Source of the DNA: Trichodelitschia bisporula
Lineage: Eukaryota > Ascomycota > Dothideomycetes > Phaeotrichales > Phaeotrichaceae
DNA: 64,000 bases
Reading direction: 5' to 3'
Assembly (NCBI GenBank): GCA_010356995.1
Contig: ML996699.1
Coordinates: forward strand, 465,697-529,696
In this document: piece by piece, positions 42,592 to 53,370 of the stretch
How positions within the stretch are numbered: position 1 is the first letter of the stretch
Layout: each line of letters starts with the position of its first letter
The notes under the pieces: model-generated
The model's database searches: none
Seen by the model: the letters and a program-made list of their open reading frames with translations, nothing else
What the model was told of the DNA's origin: nothing
Translations under genes and position numbers: made by a program

Positions 42592-44560
42592 TCACCACTG
42601 CCCGCCCTGATTCCTTCCTCGGGGTTGCCACTGCCCTGTGCTCCCCTGATTCTGACTCTGACTCTGACTCTGCCACTGCCCCGGCCCGCCCCGCTGCGGC
42701 GACTGTTGTTGCTGCCCCTGCCCCTGCGGCGCCCACCCCGCCTGCCGCTCCACATCCCAACCCTGCTCCTGCACCCTGGGCATCGGCATCGTCGCACTGC
42801 GCATCTGAATCGGCCTAGGCGCAGGCGTCATCTCCCTCCCCATCGGATCCGCATACCCAGCCGGCGCCGTATAATCCCTCCTCGCATACCCGCGCTGCGC
42901 CGAGTAACTCCCCGCCCCGGCCGCGGCGCCATACCCAGGCCTCTCCGCATACTCCCTCTGCCTCGGAGCCACGTTGCCCATTTCATACGCCTGCGGTGTT
43001 TGCGCGGGTGTGCGCGATGGCGCTGGGGCGTACCCGTGTGGCGTGCCGTGTCTGCTTTGTGGGTCCGCTTGATATCCAAACGGTGTTCCGTTACGGCTCT
43101 GGTCGAAGGGTGTTCCGTTGCGGGTGTCGTATGGCGTGCCTTTGCGGCTGTCGGGGGCGTATGCGAAGTAATCCTCGGTCCTCACTGCCGTGGTCGCACT
43201 ACTCAGTCCGGTACCCACGCGGCGCGGCGGGCCGGGTGTGAAACCACGTTGACTCTGGGATGTGTATGCGCGCGGCAGGCCAGGCGGCGGCGTAGGGTCT
43301 GTGTACGCGGGCTGCGCGGCGTTGGAGAGGAGGGGGGCATTGGACGCCGTGGTGAGGGTTGATGCACCTGTGCCTGCGCGGGAGAGGGTGGGTTTGTCGT
43401 CCAGGTCGAAGGTGGGGAGGGTGGGCGCGCGTTTGGGTTCGAAGGGGGGGGAGAAGGTGGATGTTGCGCTGGGGGGAGAGGTGCCCAGCGAAGGGAGGGT
43501 CGGGTTATTGGAGAGCGTGGTAGACGTGGAAACAATGCGTTTCTCGCCCTTGCCGTCGCGGGACTGGGCCGCGAGTTGTTGGGCATGTTTAGCAGCGCGC
43601 TTCGCCCACACACCCTCCATCTTCGTCTTCACGATACGCGCAAGGCGGGTTTCGACCTTACGCCGGCAGAAACCGGTTAGAGTTTCGTTCTGGATGTGGT
43701 GCCACAGGAAGATGATGTAGAGGATGAGCGCGGTGAGGAGGACGAGGATGCTGAGCACCCAGATTATGAGCGTGAAGGCCATGGAGGAGAGGATGATGAT
43801 TTGGTTCCTGTTGGAGGCGCCGAGGATGCGCAGGTTTTCGAAGAATTGGAGGAAGGGGGAGCGGCCCGCGGACGCGGCGTGCGTGCCCACGGGGACGAGG
43901 GTGGCTTTGGCGACGGACCAGAGCGTTACGGCGTTGACGCATTGGCGGGGGCCGTCGGCGGCGAGGAGGCGGACGGCACCTTGATTATCAGCGCGCGAAC
44001 CACTCAGATAGAGAAACGACTTACCCTTGCGCTCGAAGTAGACGAAGAGCGCGATCCAGGTCACCTTCTTCTTGCTCTTGGTCAACTCGGTGAAGACGAG
44101 GAAACGCCGCCAGCCGCCGTACTTCCACGGCAAGCTGCGCAGCACCACGGCCAGCGGGTCGAGATAGTCCTCCGTCACGCTGCCGCGGCGCATGACGCGG
44201 ATGGCGCGAAACCACTCGAAGAGGGCGAGCGTCCACGACAGCAGGATGCACACGGCGAAGATCCACTTTGAGACGGCGAAGGGGATGCCGGGCTTGACTT
44301 CGCTGGACCACTCATTGAAGGCGAGCAGCTTGACGGCTGTGAAGGTATCGGCGGCATACACGGCGATGGTGACGATCACCAGGATGATGAGCCAGACGTA
44401 GGAAGCGAAGGGTCCGCATGATTTGGCCTTGAAGTCCTTTATCGTCTGTAGCAAGTCAACCGGATTGCACTCCGCGATAGGGAGAACGGATACGCACGAT
44501 GTAGTCCCATTTCTGGGTTTCGAGAACGCTTTCGCGCTCTTCGCCGCCCCAGCGCCCCAT
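42592..44560 (-). CDS. KCH-family low-affinity potassium transporter
   Basis: Exons 44498-44560, 44025-44445 and 42592-43979; 623 residues. The first exon codes MGRWGGEERESVLETQKWDYI, joined by a phase-0 intron (GTGCGT, GCTACAG) to TIKDFKAKSCGPFASY, restoring the family N terminus. A second, 45-nt intron (43980-44024; GTAAGT, CTGATAAT, CAAG) has no stop but would otherwise add an alien insert after FVYFERKG. The N-terminal half has membrane segments at YVWLIILVIVTIAVYAADTF, WIFAVCILLSWTLALFEWF and IIILSSMAFTLIIWVLSILV with TALILYIIFLWHHIQ, matching fungal Kch1/Prm6 proteins that carry K+ across the plasma membrane during calcium signalling. The C-terminal half is disordered, with RNGTP(F/Y/H) repeats and a Gln-rich end. 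Confidence 0.85.
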
Positions 44561-46420
44561 GATGATAGTCGATTCAATTAGATTTACGGGTTAGTTGGCG
44601 GAAAAGAAACGGCGCCTCAGTCCGGCTGAGCGATGGGGGGGAGGTCGAGGTTGAATGTCGGGGTGTGAGTGACGTCGGAGTACGCGTCGGCGCGTGAATA
44701 GATCTGGTCCAGCCGTGCGATCGGTCCCCGGGGGAGAGGGAATGCGCGATTGCGCGAATGAATGTGGGTATCGATAGCTTATCGATGGCGAGAACGATCT
44801 TTGGCCGTCTCGAGAATCACGCTTCGAGGGCGGTTGAGAGAGAGGAAGGTCGCTTGTGCGCAGGTGCACGCATGGCGTGTTCGCTTGCTTGCAGTGCGCA
44901 GGAGTTGGAATGTTGGATGGCAGTATGGTCGTAGGTAGTTGGAGAAGAACAAGAGAAAGTCGTTCGGCGAAGCCGCAGGTCGCCAGTGCCGTCGTGGTCC
45001 GCCCGTCGCGGAGTCTCGTGGTCAAGACAAAAGTCTTTGTCTGGTGTCGTCGCAAAGCTGTCCCAAAGCATCCACCGACCAGCAGCAGTCTGGAGCACAA
45101 AACCTCAAACCGCCTCGTCGCGATCACAAACGGTTTGGTTTACAGCCTCAGCAGTTGTCGTACAGCACGGCAGCGCGCGCACATAGTGTCCATAGCGATG
45201 ATTGAGTAACGTGAAGCCGTGGAGCGCGCGTGCACTCCCAACTCCCCTCGCTTCTCCTCCCCTCCACACATCAAACCCTCCACGCCTGCCCCCAAAACGC
45301 CCACACCCCCCCCCAGTCGGCGTTCCTGTTCCTGGCCGCGGCAGTTTGAAGTTCAGTGGCGCCACAAGCATGAGCCAATCACGCATCCCAACTGAGCCAC
45401 ACCCGCGCCGGCGTCTGGGGTTGCAGCGAAGCCAATTTCCGGTCTTCGGGGGCAATTGGTCGGTGATTTCTCATGACTGTCGAGTTATCAGAGCCCGCGG
45501 CCGTCAAACATCAGCCATAAGCACTGGACTCGCTCACACCGATTGATAGTCGAAGGCGACGTGGCCGGCCTGTCTCTCGCCCTCTCCTTTCCTCTCCTCT
45601 CCTCTCCTCTCCTCTCGCTTCAGCTTTAGACTCCCAGACCGTGCTCGCAAAACAAGACAGTCGCACGCCGCAAACACCCCCCGTCGCAGACCTCCGGCTC
45701 CAACCCTCCCGACCAGCCCGCATCGTTTCGTTTTCTGCACCGCGCTGATTGGCGCGGCGAGGCTTGAGTGGAGTGGGCAGAGATGAGCAGGGGGCGGGTT
45801 GGGGGTGAATGGAGCCTGGGCAAGGAGATTTGAGGCGCGCGCATGTGGCTAACCGCGTTGAGTACTGTGGTAGGCGCGGAGGTGTTCGTTTGGGACCTGC
45901 GTCCGGCGTCGTGCTCTGTACTGCAGGGGGAGCTCTGAAGCAACAGATAACACGACGTCCAGCATAGGTCTCAGCTAGCTGCGGCCGCTTTGACCCTGAT
46001 CGCCTTCCTCCCGCCATCCGTGCGAGCGGCCCGCTGTTCGTATCCAGTCTCCACTTCCCCGCGCGCCACCATCGCCGAGACGGGGATGGTGAACGATTCA
46101 CTTGGCTGCGGAACGCTGGGTTCGTGATCCTACTGTGCACTTGGCGTGCGCGGGTCGTGGTTGCGGTGTGTCGTGCAATGGGGCTATTCTTGTCGAGACT
46201 GGTTGGCCATCCTCGTGGGGGCACGAGAGGGCGTACGCGACGTCGTGATACCGGCGAGGCGCTGGTGCGTTGTGTATGAATCCGCCGATACGCTGGGATA
46301 TCTTCACGTTGCGTGAGGTACCATGGTACAAGAAGGAAGAAGGCGCATGGAGCTGGATATATTCCCGAACATAGCTAGCAATCAAAAGTCCCCCAAGAAT
46401 CCAAAAGTCGGCCGTCCGCC
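44561..46420. other. Intergenic, KCH upstream region and P450 3' flank
   Basis: About 1.86 kb, with a (CCTCT)n tract at 45581-45616. A 237-codon minus-strand frame here begins without ATG and looks like GC-driven chance. No gene recognised. Confidence 0.5.
45581..45616. repeat. (CCTCT)n pyrimidine microsatellite
   Basis: About seven CCTCT units with one TTT interruption, in the far upstream region of the KCH gene. Confidence 0.85.
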
Positions 46421-48208
46421 TCACCACCCTGCCAGCGTCTTCATCCTAACCTTCAATCCGCCCCTCGGGCGGCTCGTAAGCCCCGACGCAATATCCAACT
46501 GATAATCCTTATCCGCAAGCTCCATCTCAAACCTGCCCACCCACGCCGCAACCAAAATCGCAAACTCCGCCTTCGCAAACTCCTTCCCGATACAACTGCG
46601 CGGACCGTGGAGGAACGTCAAAAAAGCGTAGTTATTCTTCTGGCCGCCCGTGTTCGCGCGCCCCGGCCCCAACCACCGATCCGGATTGAACACATGCGCA
46701 TCCTCGCCCCAACCCGCTTTGCTTACATTGATAGCCCCAGGGTGCAGGATAATCATCGTGCCCTTCGGAATCGGCTTGCCGACGATAGTCGTGTCGTGCG
46801 CCGCGATGCGCATTGTCAGCGTGACGGGGGGCATGAAGCGCAGCACCTCGTTGCAGAATGCGTTCAGGTAGGGCAGCTTGTCGATATCCGCCGGTGATAT
46901 GCTGCTGTCCGGGTCACTGAGCGGCGGCAACGAGGAGCGGATTTCCTCGCGCAGGCGCCGCTGCACGTGCGGGTGCAGGCAGAGGAGATAACTGGCCCAG
47001 GACATGGCGGACGCGGTGGTCTCGTGGCCGGCGGCCAGGAAGGTCATCAACTGGTCAATCAGGCTCTCATCGGTGAACATGCCGGACTCTAGCGCCGTGG
47101 AGAGGATATCCACGCCCGTATCCCCACTCTTTTCGAAGACGCTGCGCTTCTCATCGATAAGCCCCTGGCATACGCGGCGAATGAGTTTGATCGCATCATT
47201 AATCTCCTGATTCCGCCTAATCGGCAGACGCGTCACGACGCCGGGAGGAAGCACCAAGCCTAGGAGACCGATCAGGCGCGCGCCGCGGTTCGGTTGGAAG
47301 ATATGCCGATAGCACTGGTTGAGCTCGCTCTGCGGGTCCTGGATCGCGTTGAAGTCGTGGCCCATGCCTGCGACGCCGATGATGTCGAGCGTGACGCGGC
47401 TCGCCCACCCGCCCACCTCGAGGACATCGGCGTCGGGATCGGACTCGGTCGCTTCGCGCAGGGTACCCGCCATGGCGGTCGTGACTTCGCGCGCCTTGGC
47501 CCAGAAGACGGGATACAGGTTCTTGACATGCCGGTAGGAGAAGGCGGGCATGAGGTTTTTGCGTTGGCGCTGGACCGTCAGCTCGCTCCTGCACCAAGGG
47601 CCACCTGAAAAGGTCATGACCGCCCCCGTGCGCAAAAACGCGTAGGCAGGGCGGCCATGATTAATTCGGATGGCCCTCGGGCACACAGAGGACGTACCTT
47701 GTGCTCGTCGCCCTCGGCGAGCAGAATCCCAATTCCGAGGAGGCGGCCCAGCGTGGTGCGGAACTGGGGCGGCTTGACGAAGTCGTAGTTTTTCGTGTGC
47801 AGGACCTCTTGGAGCGCCGTACCGTTCGTGATTAGGACGCGCTCCAGGTGGAATAAGTGGTAGAGGATCAGCCCGTCGTTGGGGATCGTTTCCTCCCATT
47901 CCTTCATTGGCTGACCGTTGGGCTCTTCTCTGATTTTGGCCCATTGGCCGTAGAAGAAGTCGGATTTCTAGGTGGGTCAGATCGAGTTCTTTAAATCGGT
48001 GATAACGTACCTTTGGCTGCGGGAGCTTCCTGAGCGGGCTGAAGACCTTAGGCCAGAGGATCATGTTCCACACTACCCAACCCACTCCCTGCGCCAGCGC
48101 AAGCAGGAAGATGTTTATCAGGTAAGACCCCAGCGATGCATTGCTCAGATAACGCGCGAGGAGAACGGCGCACGCGCTTGTGAGCGCAACGCGGCTGCCA
48201 AAGCCCAT
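46421..48208 (-). CDS. Cytochrome P450 monooxygenase
   Basis: Three exons, 48011-48208, 47698-47967 and 46421-47569 (538 residues). All junctions are phase 0, with donors GTACGT; the second intron is 128 nt. An N-terminal membrane anchor (SYLINIFLLALAQGVGWVVW) precedes a proline-rich hinge (LRKLPQPK). The I-helix has AAGHETTAS, the K-helix ExxR is NEVLR, and the heme site is FLHGPRSCIGKEF with the axial cysteine about residue 482. It is therefore an ER heme monooxygenase using electrons from P450 reductase. It resembles the CYP3/CYP5-like fungal families, but substrate and CYP number cannot be set from sequence. No other secondary-metabolism gene lies nearby. A simple ORF reads through both introns and gives a wrong N-terminal third. 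Confidence 0.93.
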   Translation of the reverse strand: MGFGSRVALTSACAVLLARYLSNASLGSYLINIFLLALAQGVGWVVWNMILWPKVFSPLRKLPQPKVRYHRFKELDLTHLEIRLLLRPMGQNQRRAQRSANEGMGGNDPQRRADPLPLIPPGARPNHERYGAPRGPAHEKLRLRQAAPVPHHAGPPPRNWDSARRGRRAQGTSSVCPRAIRINHGRPAYAFLRTGAVMTFSGGPWCRSELTVQRQRKNLMPAFSYRHVKNLYPVFWAKAREVTTAMAGTLREATESDPDADVLEVGGWASRVTLDIIGVAGMGHDFNAIQDPQSELNQCYRHIFQPNRGARLIGLLGLVLPPGVVTRLPIRRNQEINDAIKLIRRVCQGLIDEKRSVFEKSGDTGVDILSTALESGMFTDESLIDQLMTFLAAGHETTASAMSWASYLLCLHPHVQRRLREEIRSSLPPLSDPDSSISPADIDKLPYLNAFCNEVLRFMPPVTLTMRIAAHDTTIVGKPIPKGTMIILHPGAINVSKAGWGEDAHVFNPDRWLGPGRANTGGQKNNYAFLTFLHGPRSCIGKEFAKAEFAILVAAWVGRFEMELADKDYQLDIASGLTSRPRGGLKVRMKTLAGW

Positions 48209-49691
48209 GGCGAACCGAGGTGGCGATGCGCGCGGGTGAAATTGGTCGTACTTTGGAGTATGGCCAATTGAGGTCGCGAAACCTCTCGGAGTTGTCTGTT
48301 GACACGTCCAAATAGTCCTTTAAGGTTAAATCAATGCCACGTTAAGTTTATATGTATCCGCCGGGGCATTTCCTAGAATGCATGGATATAGATGCCTAAT
48401 GTCTTCGGTGCAACAGTTCATCCGGACCCGGATGAAGCGGCACGACGGCTCCTGAGGCGTAAATTAAACGCTTTATCCTTTAGGCTTCCATTTATTGTAC
48501 CATGTGCTAGAAAGCTTTCAAGAAGTTCGCGGTATTTCAATGCAGGTCATGCAGCTGGTGGTGCTCAATGCTGAAGCCAAGCGGCAGCTAACGTCGTTAG
48601 CGTGCTTCGCGTCTAGGCTGAACCGACAACGTCTTCAAAGCACGCCCACGAATGAAGACGGTATCACGACAGCTCCAGACGAGACAAGTACTGAAGATGG
48701 CAAAATCCACGCGGAGCAACCATGCCAAGTAGAGCATCGTCACTGACACGGGCTGGAGTTTTTCCTGGCTCCACCCGGCCTAACGTCACCTCATCACTAC
48801 ATCAGTTCTCCTTCGCTCACCATTGCTAGTTTTCTTCATCTGAATTCTATACCATCGTCGATTGAAATATCTTAAGAGTGCCAATATCACCAGCTTCTAC
48901 CCATCCTCGTTATCCTCCACTTCAATGCTCAAATCGGCTTCGAATCGGACTCCGGCAGCCAGAACCGGGACTCGAAAGCAATATGGCGGTATCAGTATAT
49001 TAAGCTAAGGAGTATACTTGTAGTATACTTATAAATGTATAACCAAACTAGTTGAAAAGTGTGTAGGTCATGGTCGCTATGTGATGGTCTTTCGTATGTG
49101 ATGGTCTTTCGTTCGTATGTGCGGTCATTACCAGTGCGCAGTTGAACCGAACCTCGGATCAAAGTCGTGGACGGCAAGTTTAATACAGTACCTCGATACC
49201 CAGAGTGTCTATTCAGAATGTCAAAGGCTAATTTCAGGGGCAGTTACTTGTATACCTATCTTGGACTTCTTATCCGAAGTTTTATCGGGTCGAGTAAGTT
49301 CTACATTCGGGACCGCTTCCGCAGCTTTCTTCACTATGATTCTGCCTTCACCTACCATCCTTCCCGCTATGGGACGCATTCATCGGCGCGCGCCTTCCGC
49401 ATGGAGCGCGTCTTTGCTCTGTCGGTTTCTTCAATGCGGCTTCTTGGCAGAGTTTTGCTTCGTGAATGTGACCCAGGCACTCGGCGCGGAGTGGTGCTGT
49501 ACAAGTTGCTCCAGAAACCTATTCCACTTCCTTTCCTCAACAACAACAACCTGCAGACTCTCTCCTTTCGCTGCCCAATTTCATCTGCTCACCCAGCCCT
49601 CCAAACCGCCCTTCTCCAGTCACTTTCATCCTCCCTTCAGCCCCTTTTACTTCTCTGATTCAAGTTCCAGTCAGGCTATCAATCACCCAAG
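48209..49691. other. Intergenic between divergent P450 and orphan gene
   Basis: About 1.5 kb, AT-richer than average. It holds a duplicated 9-mer AGTATACTT near 49012-49030 and a 17-bp tandem pair at 49079-49112. An 84-codon frame at 48495-48746 has a weak protein-like look but no ATG at its start. The ~130 bp before 49692 is pyrimidine-rich. Confidence 0.5.
49079..49112. repeat. 17-bp tandem pair
   Basis: Two perfect copies of ATGTGATGGTCTTTCGT in tandem in the upstream region of the cysteine-rich orphan gene. Confidence 0.85.
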
Positions 49692-50926
49692 ATGCCTTCT
49701 CAGTCAAAGATTGCGGGGGCCAACCACAATCCGGCTAGGGTTGTGGAGATCAACGGCGTCAAGTGGGAGCTCGTCTTCGTCCACACTGCGGCCTGCAACG
49801 AGTGTCTCAAGAAGAACACTGCGATCATGCACCGCTGCCTCCAGTGTGTCTGGACCATCTGCGCTAATTGCAAGGCGGCGCGTGACGGCTCTCTTTGGCA
49901 CCGCGAGTGTCCGGTCGGCGCGGTATACCCGGCGGTCGATCCGGCTCTCCTCCCTCCCCCTCCTCCGGCGCAGGGTATCACGGCGGCTGGTGTTGCTGCC
50001 ATGATTGCTCGCAAGAAGGCCATTGCCGCTGGCACGGTTGTCCCGACCTCCACGGCTAGGAAGCGTGCCACCAAGCATGCTCGGCCGGCGTCTACCACTG
50101 AAGCTGGGCCTAGCAATGTAAGTGTCTTTTAATCTGACCGACGTCTACAAATAAGCTAATCACTAATTTTTGTAGACCAAGAAAGTCAAGCTCGATGAGG
50201 GGATGAATGATCCTCTGGCTAATCTCAACCATCATCCGAAGGAAGTCCCTAAGTGGCTCAAGGGTTTCGAGAATCGGGCCCTTCCCTTCAGCGACAAGGT
50301 CATCCATCTTGCTCCTGGCTTCCATCTCGACGGCCAGCCGGACGGCAATGTAGCGATTGTCTACGCGTACAACAACCGCAAGGGCGTGCGCTGCATCAAC
50401 ACGGTCGCCATGATCACGTCCAAGGACTATCCGGCTGAGTCGCAGTTCCCGACTATCAAGATGCATGGTATCGTCAACGAGCACGACAACCTCCTTTCGG
50501 ATCATACCGTCGAGACGTTCAACAAGGGCTTGATGAAGCATCCTAACAACTCTGCCTCCAGCGAAGAGCAGGCCACCACGGTCAATTACGGCACCATGAC
50601 TCCCGGTCAGCCGATTGTCTCGCGCCAGTACAACGCGTTTGACGAGACTCCTTGCCCCCCTCCCGCTCCGATCGCTCGCGGCCTTGGTGGTAAGTAATCC
50701 AATACTGTTCCCGACTCGTTCTAACACTGCCATGTAAGGTCTTATGGAGCCTCCGGTCTTCAATCCTGCTGGCCCGCCGGCTCAGGAGAACCTCATGAAC
50801 ACCGCGAAGGAAGACTCTGCCGACACCGACTTCACTGAGGACGAGTCCGCTCTCGAGACTGGCACGAGCACCGATGGTGAGGACGATTGTTCCCTCTACA
50901 CAGACTCTGATGCTGAAATTTCTTAG
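49692..50926 (+). CDS. Cysteine-rich orphan protein with acidic tail
   Basis: Three exons, 49692-50117, 50176-50689 and 50739-50926 (375 residues), with canonical introns (GTAAGT donors; TGTAG and GTAAG acceptors). Residues about 35-75 have evenly spaced cysteines and histidines (CNECLKK, MHRCLQC, ICANC, LWHREC) that probably bind zinc. A basic, Ala/Pro-rich linker with a possible nuclear signal follows (ARKRATKHARP, TKKVK). The second exon holds a conserved-looking globular part (NHHPKEVPKWLKGFENRALP, APGFHLDGQPDGN, YAYNNRKGVRCINTVAMIT, MHGIVNEHDNLLSDHTVETF). The C terminus is acidic (ESALETGTSTDGEDDCS). Codon choice is C-ending and regular, as in a well expressed gene. I do not recognise the family. 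A nuclear or nucleic-acid role is a guess from the zinc cluster and charge pattern. Confidence 0.75.
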
Positions 50927-51457
50927 ACCCTTCTACTTTCGTCACGCTTGAGATGCTCGGTGCGAATACTCCGGATGTTTAATGGGTCTGGGTGATTTAG
51001 GAGGATTGGACATGACAGATAGATCTTGTATCACATTTGTCTGGCGCCATATCCGACTAGTTATCATAGATCGGCTCATTGAACGTTAGAATACTTGCAC
51101 TTGCACTTATGACTTGGGATTCTGTGCCCTGCTCAGCTCCTGTTTTAACGCACCTACTGACATTTCCAGATTCTCGTTGCCGCTGTAGTTAGCTGCACCC
51201 TGCTTTGAGCGTATCGCCGCCCATACTTTAGCTCAAAGATTGATCCATTGAATTTTACTTATGCTTATGCTTATGGCTTTTGATTGTGTAGCCTATTCAG
51301 CTCTATGATACTGAGCCTATTGATGCCTCCGGATTATCTTTGCAAGCTAGTTGCCGCGCTGTACACTCCCGCAGATTCGCGAAACACAAATAAATGCCCA
51401 TAGCCCATGACCCAGCCCCTAACTCCTATGTCCGTATGCTCTGCCACATCGTCCCTC
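50927..51457. other. Intergenic between convergent genes, with degenerate duplication
   Basis: About 530 bp of 3' flank that is largely made of two diverged copies of one segment (see the repeat entry). No gene seen. Confidence 0.5.
51071..51365. repeat. Degenerate direct duplication, about 168-bp spacing
   Basis: The segment at about 51071-51200 (CTCATTGAA ... CTTGCACTTGCACTTATG ... CTGCTCAGCTC ... GTTGCCGCTGTAG) returns in diverged form at about 51239-51365 (TCCATTGAA ... CTTATGCTTATGCTTATG ... CTATTCAGCTC ... GTTGCCGCGCTGTA). By eye the central part matches at roughly two thirds of positions. Confidence 0.5.
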
Positions 51458-51895
51458 TTAACGGCAACTGATGATGATGTCTCTCGCCATAATCATATCC
51501 CAATCCGTCATCTGGAGCGTGTCGTACGCCTCCCAATACGAACAGCCAATCTCCTTCATTAACAAGCGAGCATTTCGCTCTTGCGTTAATTTCCGTGCCT
51601 CAGTCACATTCCCGTGGGCGTCCGCGAGCGCCTTCACCGCCGTCTCGCGATCAATCCCGAATCCCATCAAGAAGTCAATATCGTTCTCATACGGATACTC
51701 CTCATACTCCTCATCCACCGCGACCACCTCTGTCTCCGTCTCCGTCTTCGTCGTTGTCGTGGCAGCCGTAGTAGTCATGGCATCGTTGGTAGTTGTGGAA
51801 TCGGTGGTAGTTGTGAAATTCATGGTAGTTGGGACATCCATGGTAGTTGAGGCAGCCGTGGTAGTCGTGGCAGTCGCGGTAGTCAAGGCCGCCAT
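51458..51895 (-). CDS. Small UBA-domain protein with Thr-rich repeat N terminus
   Basis: 145 residues from the ATG complementary to 51893-51895. The first ~50 residues are a Thr-rich hexapeptide array (TTMDVP, TTMNFT, TTTDST, TTNDAM, TTTAAT), followed by an acidic patch (VDEEYEEYPYEND). The C-terminal half is a UBA domain (IDFLMGFGIDRETAVKALAD, AHGNVTEA) and then a second UBA-like helical unit (NARLLMKEIGCSYWEAYDT, LQMTDWDMIMARDIII). UBA domains bind ubiquitin, so an adaptor role in ubiquitin signalling is inferred. No catalytic domain is present. The protein is short and could be a lineage-specific gene. No intron is needed. The start is supported by the absence of another ATG upstream in frame. 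Confidence 0.65.
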   Translation of the reverse strand: MAALTTATATTTTAASTTMDVPTTMNFTTTTDSTTTNDAMTTTAATTTTKTETETEVVAVDEEYEEYPYENDIDFLMGFGIDRETAVKALADAHGNVTEARKLTQERNARLLMKEIGCSYWEAYDTLQMTDWDMIMARDIIISCR

Positions 51896-51897
51896 TG
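51772..51897. repeat. 18-bp coding minisatellite, six units plus part
   Basis: Units begin TAGTTGTGG/TAGTCGTGG on the plus strand. Six full 18-bp units (51772-51879) and a partial one lie inside the small UBA gene and encode its six-residue Thr-rich repeat. Confidence 0.85.
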
Positions 51898-52376
51898 ATG
51901 TAAGGCAGGACACACGGAACGTGCATGCAAGATGGAAATTGTGAAGATTTGTCGAAAGACAAGGGAAGAAGAGCGTCAGAGACTCTCGAGGTTTAAATGC
52001 ACGATGTCCTTCAACGCTCCTTCCCCAATACTCGCATTACATCATATCCCTTGATGACATAAAATGCTCCTTCCATAACCACATCAGCCACAGCCTGTGC
52101 ATACCCTCTCTTCTCCACCCGCAAGCGCCTCCCCACCATACTCACCCGTTCCCACGGTTCAGCACACCCCTCTCCACACCCCGCCGACTATCTCCAGTCT
52201 TGCCTAGGCGCACCGCTTTCCGTTTTTAAGCTCGGATTTCCGGAGATATTGATATTGCTGTCTGAGCATGGCAGGCTTAGGCCATAGATATTGCGATGGT
52301 GCTAAACGAAGTTGTGTATGTACAGCTAGACATGACAACGTGCGCTACATATGCACATTGACAGACCAAGCTCTCT
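51896..52376. other. Intergenic, UBA gene upstream region
   Basis: About 480 bp between two minus-strand genes; pyrimidine-rich in places. Nothing recognised. Confidence 0.5.
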
Positions 52377-53370
52377 TCAGTCCAAGTCCACCAGCTTCGC
52401 AACCTCCTCCGCCATATCATGAAACACCTTCGCCCGCTTACTCTCCGGCTCAGCAACAACCGTCGGCTTCCCTTTATCCGCATCCGCACATATTCGGCCA
52501 TTAAGCGGCACATCCGCCAGTAATCTGATATCAAGCTCCTCACACGCGCGCCTAACCCCATCATGCCCAAACACATGCTCCTCATGCCCGCACCCCGGGC
52601 ACTGATAAAGCGACATATTCTGCACCATGCCCAGAATCGGCACTTCCACCTTGCGGAACATATTAATCCCCTTGATGCTGTCCTTCAGCGAGAGACTCTG
52701 CGGCGTCGACACGATTAGCGCGCCATGCACCTCGATCTGCTGCGTGATGGTGAGTTGCACGTCGCCCGTGCCCGGTGGTAAGTCAAGGACTAGCACGTCG
52801 AGTCCGCCCCAGTCGACTTCGTGTAGTAGCTGCTGTAGCGCCTTCTGCACCATCAAGCCCCGCCACACGACTGGTGCGTCGTCTGGCACCAGGTACCCCA
52901 TCGACATGCTCTTGACGCCGTACCCGACAAGCGGCACAAGGCGTCCATCTACACCCCATCAGCCCGCGCTCCCCAACCCACACCACACAAACGTACTCGG
53001 CGTGATCCTGGGCTCCCCACTCAAATTCAACAGCGTAGGCACGCTCGGCCCAAAAATATCCGCATCCAGCAACCCGGTCCGCTTGCCCTGTCGCGCAAAA
53101 GCCAGGGCCAGATTCACCGCTATCGTGCTCTTGCCCACGCCACCCTTGGCCGAGCTCACGGCGAGCACCTTCCGTACATCGGGGAGGGGACGGCGCGTAG
53201 GCAGACCGCGCGCCATCATTGCGGGGAAGCGCGAGGGCTTGCCCCCAGGCGGGGCTTTGGGTGGGAGGCCCTAGACAGTTAGTTTAGGTCTTTAAGAGCA
53301 AGAGCGAGCTTACGAGGGGATTTTCATGGCTGCAACGACGTGCGATCGTGGAGAAGAGTCGCGGGCGCAT
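52377..53370 (-). CDS. IND1: Mitochondrial Fe-S assembly P-loop ATPase Ind1 (NUBPL)
   Basis: Three exons, 53314-53370, 52997-53270 and 52377-52948 (300 residues). Ind1 is a Mrp/NBP35-family P-loop protein of the matrix that helps insert iron-sulfur clusters into respiratory complex I. The first exon is a presequence ([19 protein letters not shown]). The core has the deviant Walker [17 protein letters not shown], the family block [17 protein letters not shown] typical of Ind1, [32 protein letters not shown] and the cluster-bridging CxxC motif [14 protein letters not shown]. The presequence and block order favour Ind1 over cytosolic Cfd1/Nbp35. The gene starts head to head with BFR2, 160 bp apart. 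Confidence 0.93.

Noticed and set aside
45511-46224. 237-codon minus-strand frame
   Set aside because: Begins with GTG, is Arg/Pro/Ser-rich from GC content, and runs through a CCTCT microsatellite.
46421-48208. Uninterrupted 595-codon reading of the P450 region
   Set aside because: The unspliced frame replaces the conserved N-terminal third with non-family sequence; two phase-0 introns restore it.
48495-48746. 84-codon frame with weak helical look
   Set aside because: No ATG at its start and no supporting exon; could be chance in AT-richer DNA.
46421-50926. Secondary-metabolite gene cluster around the P450
   Set aside because: No polyketide, peptide or terpene synthase, tailoring enzyme or cluster regulator is adjacent.
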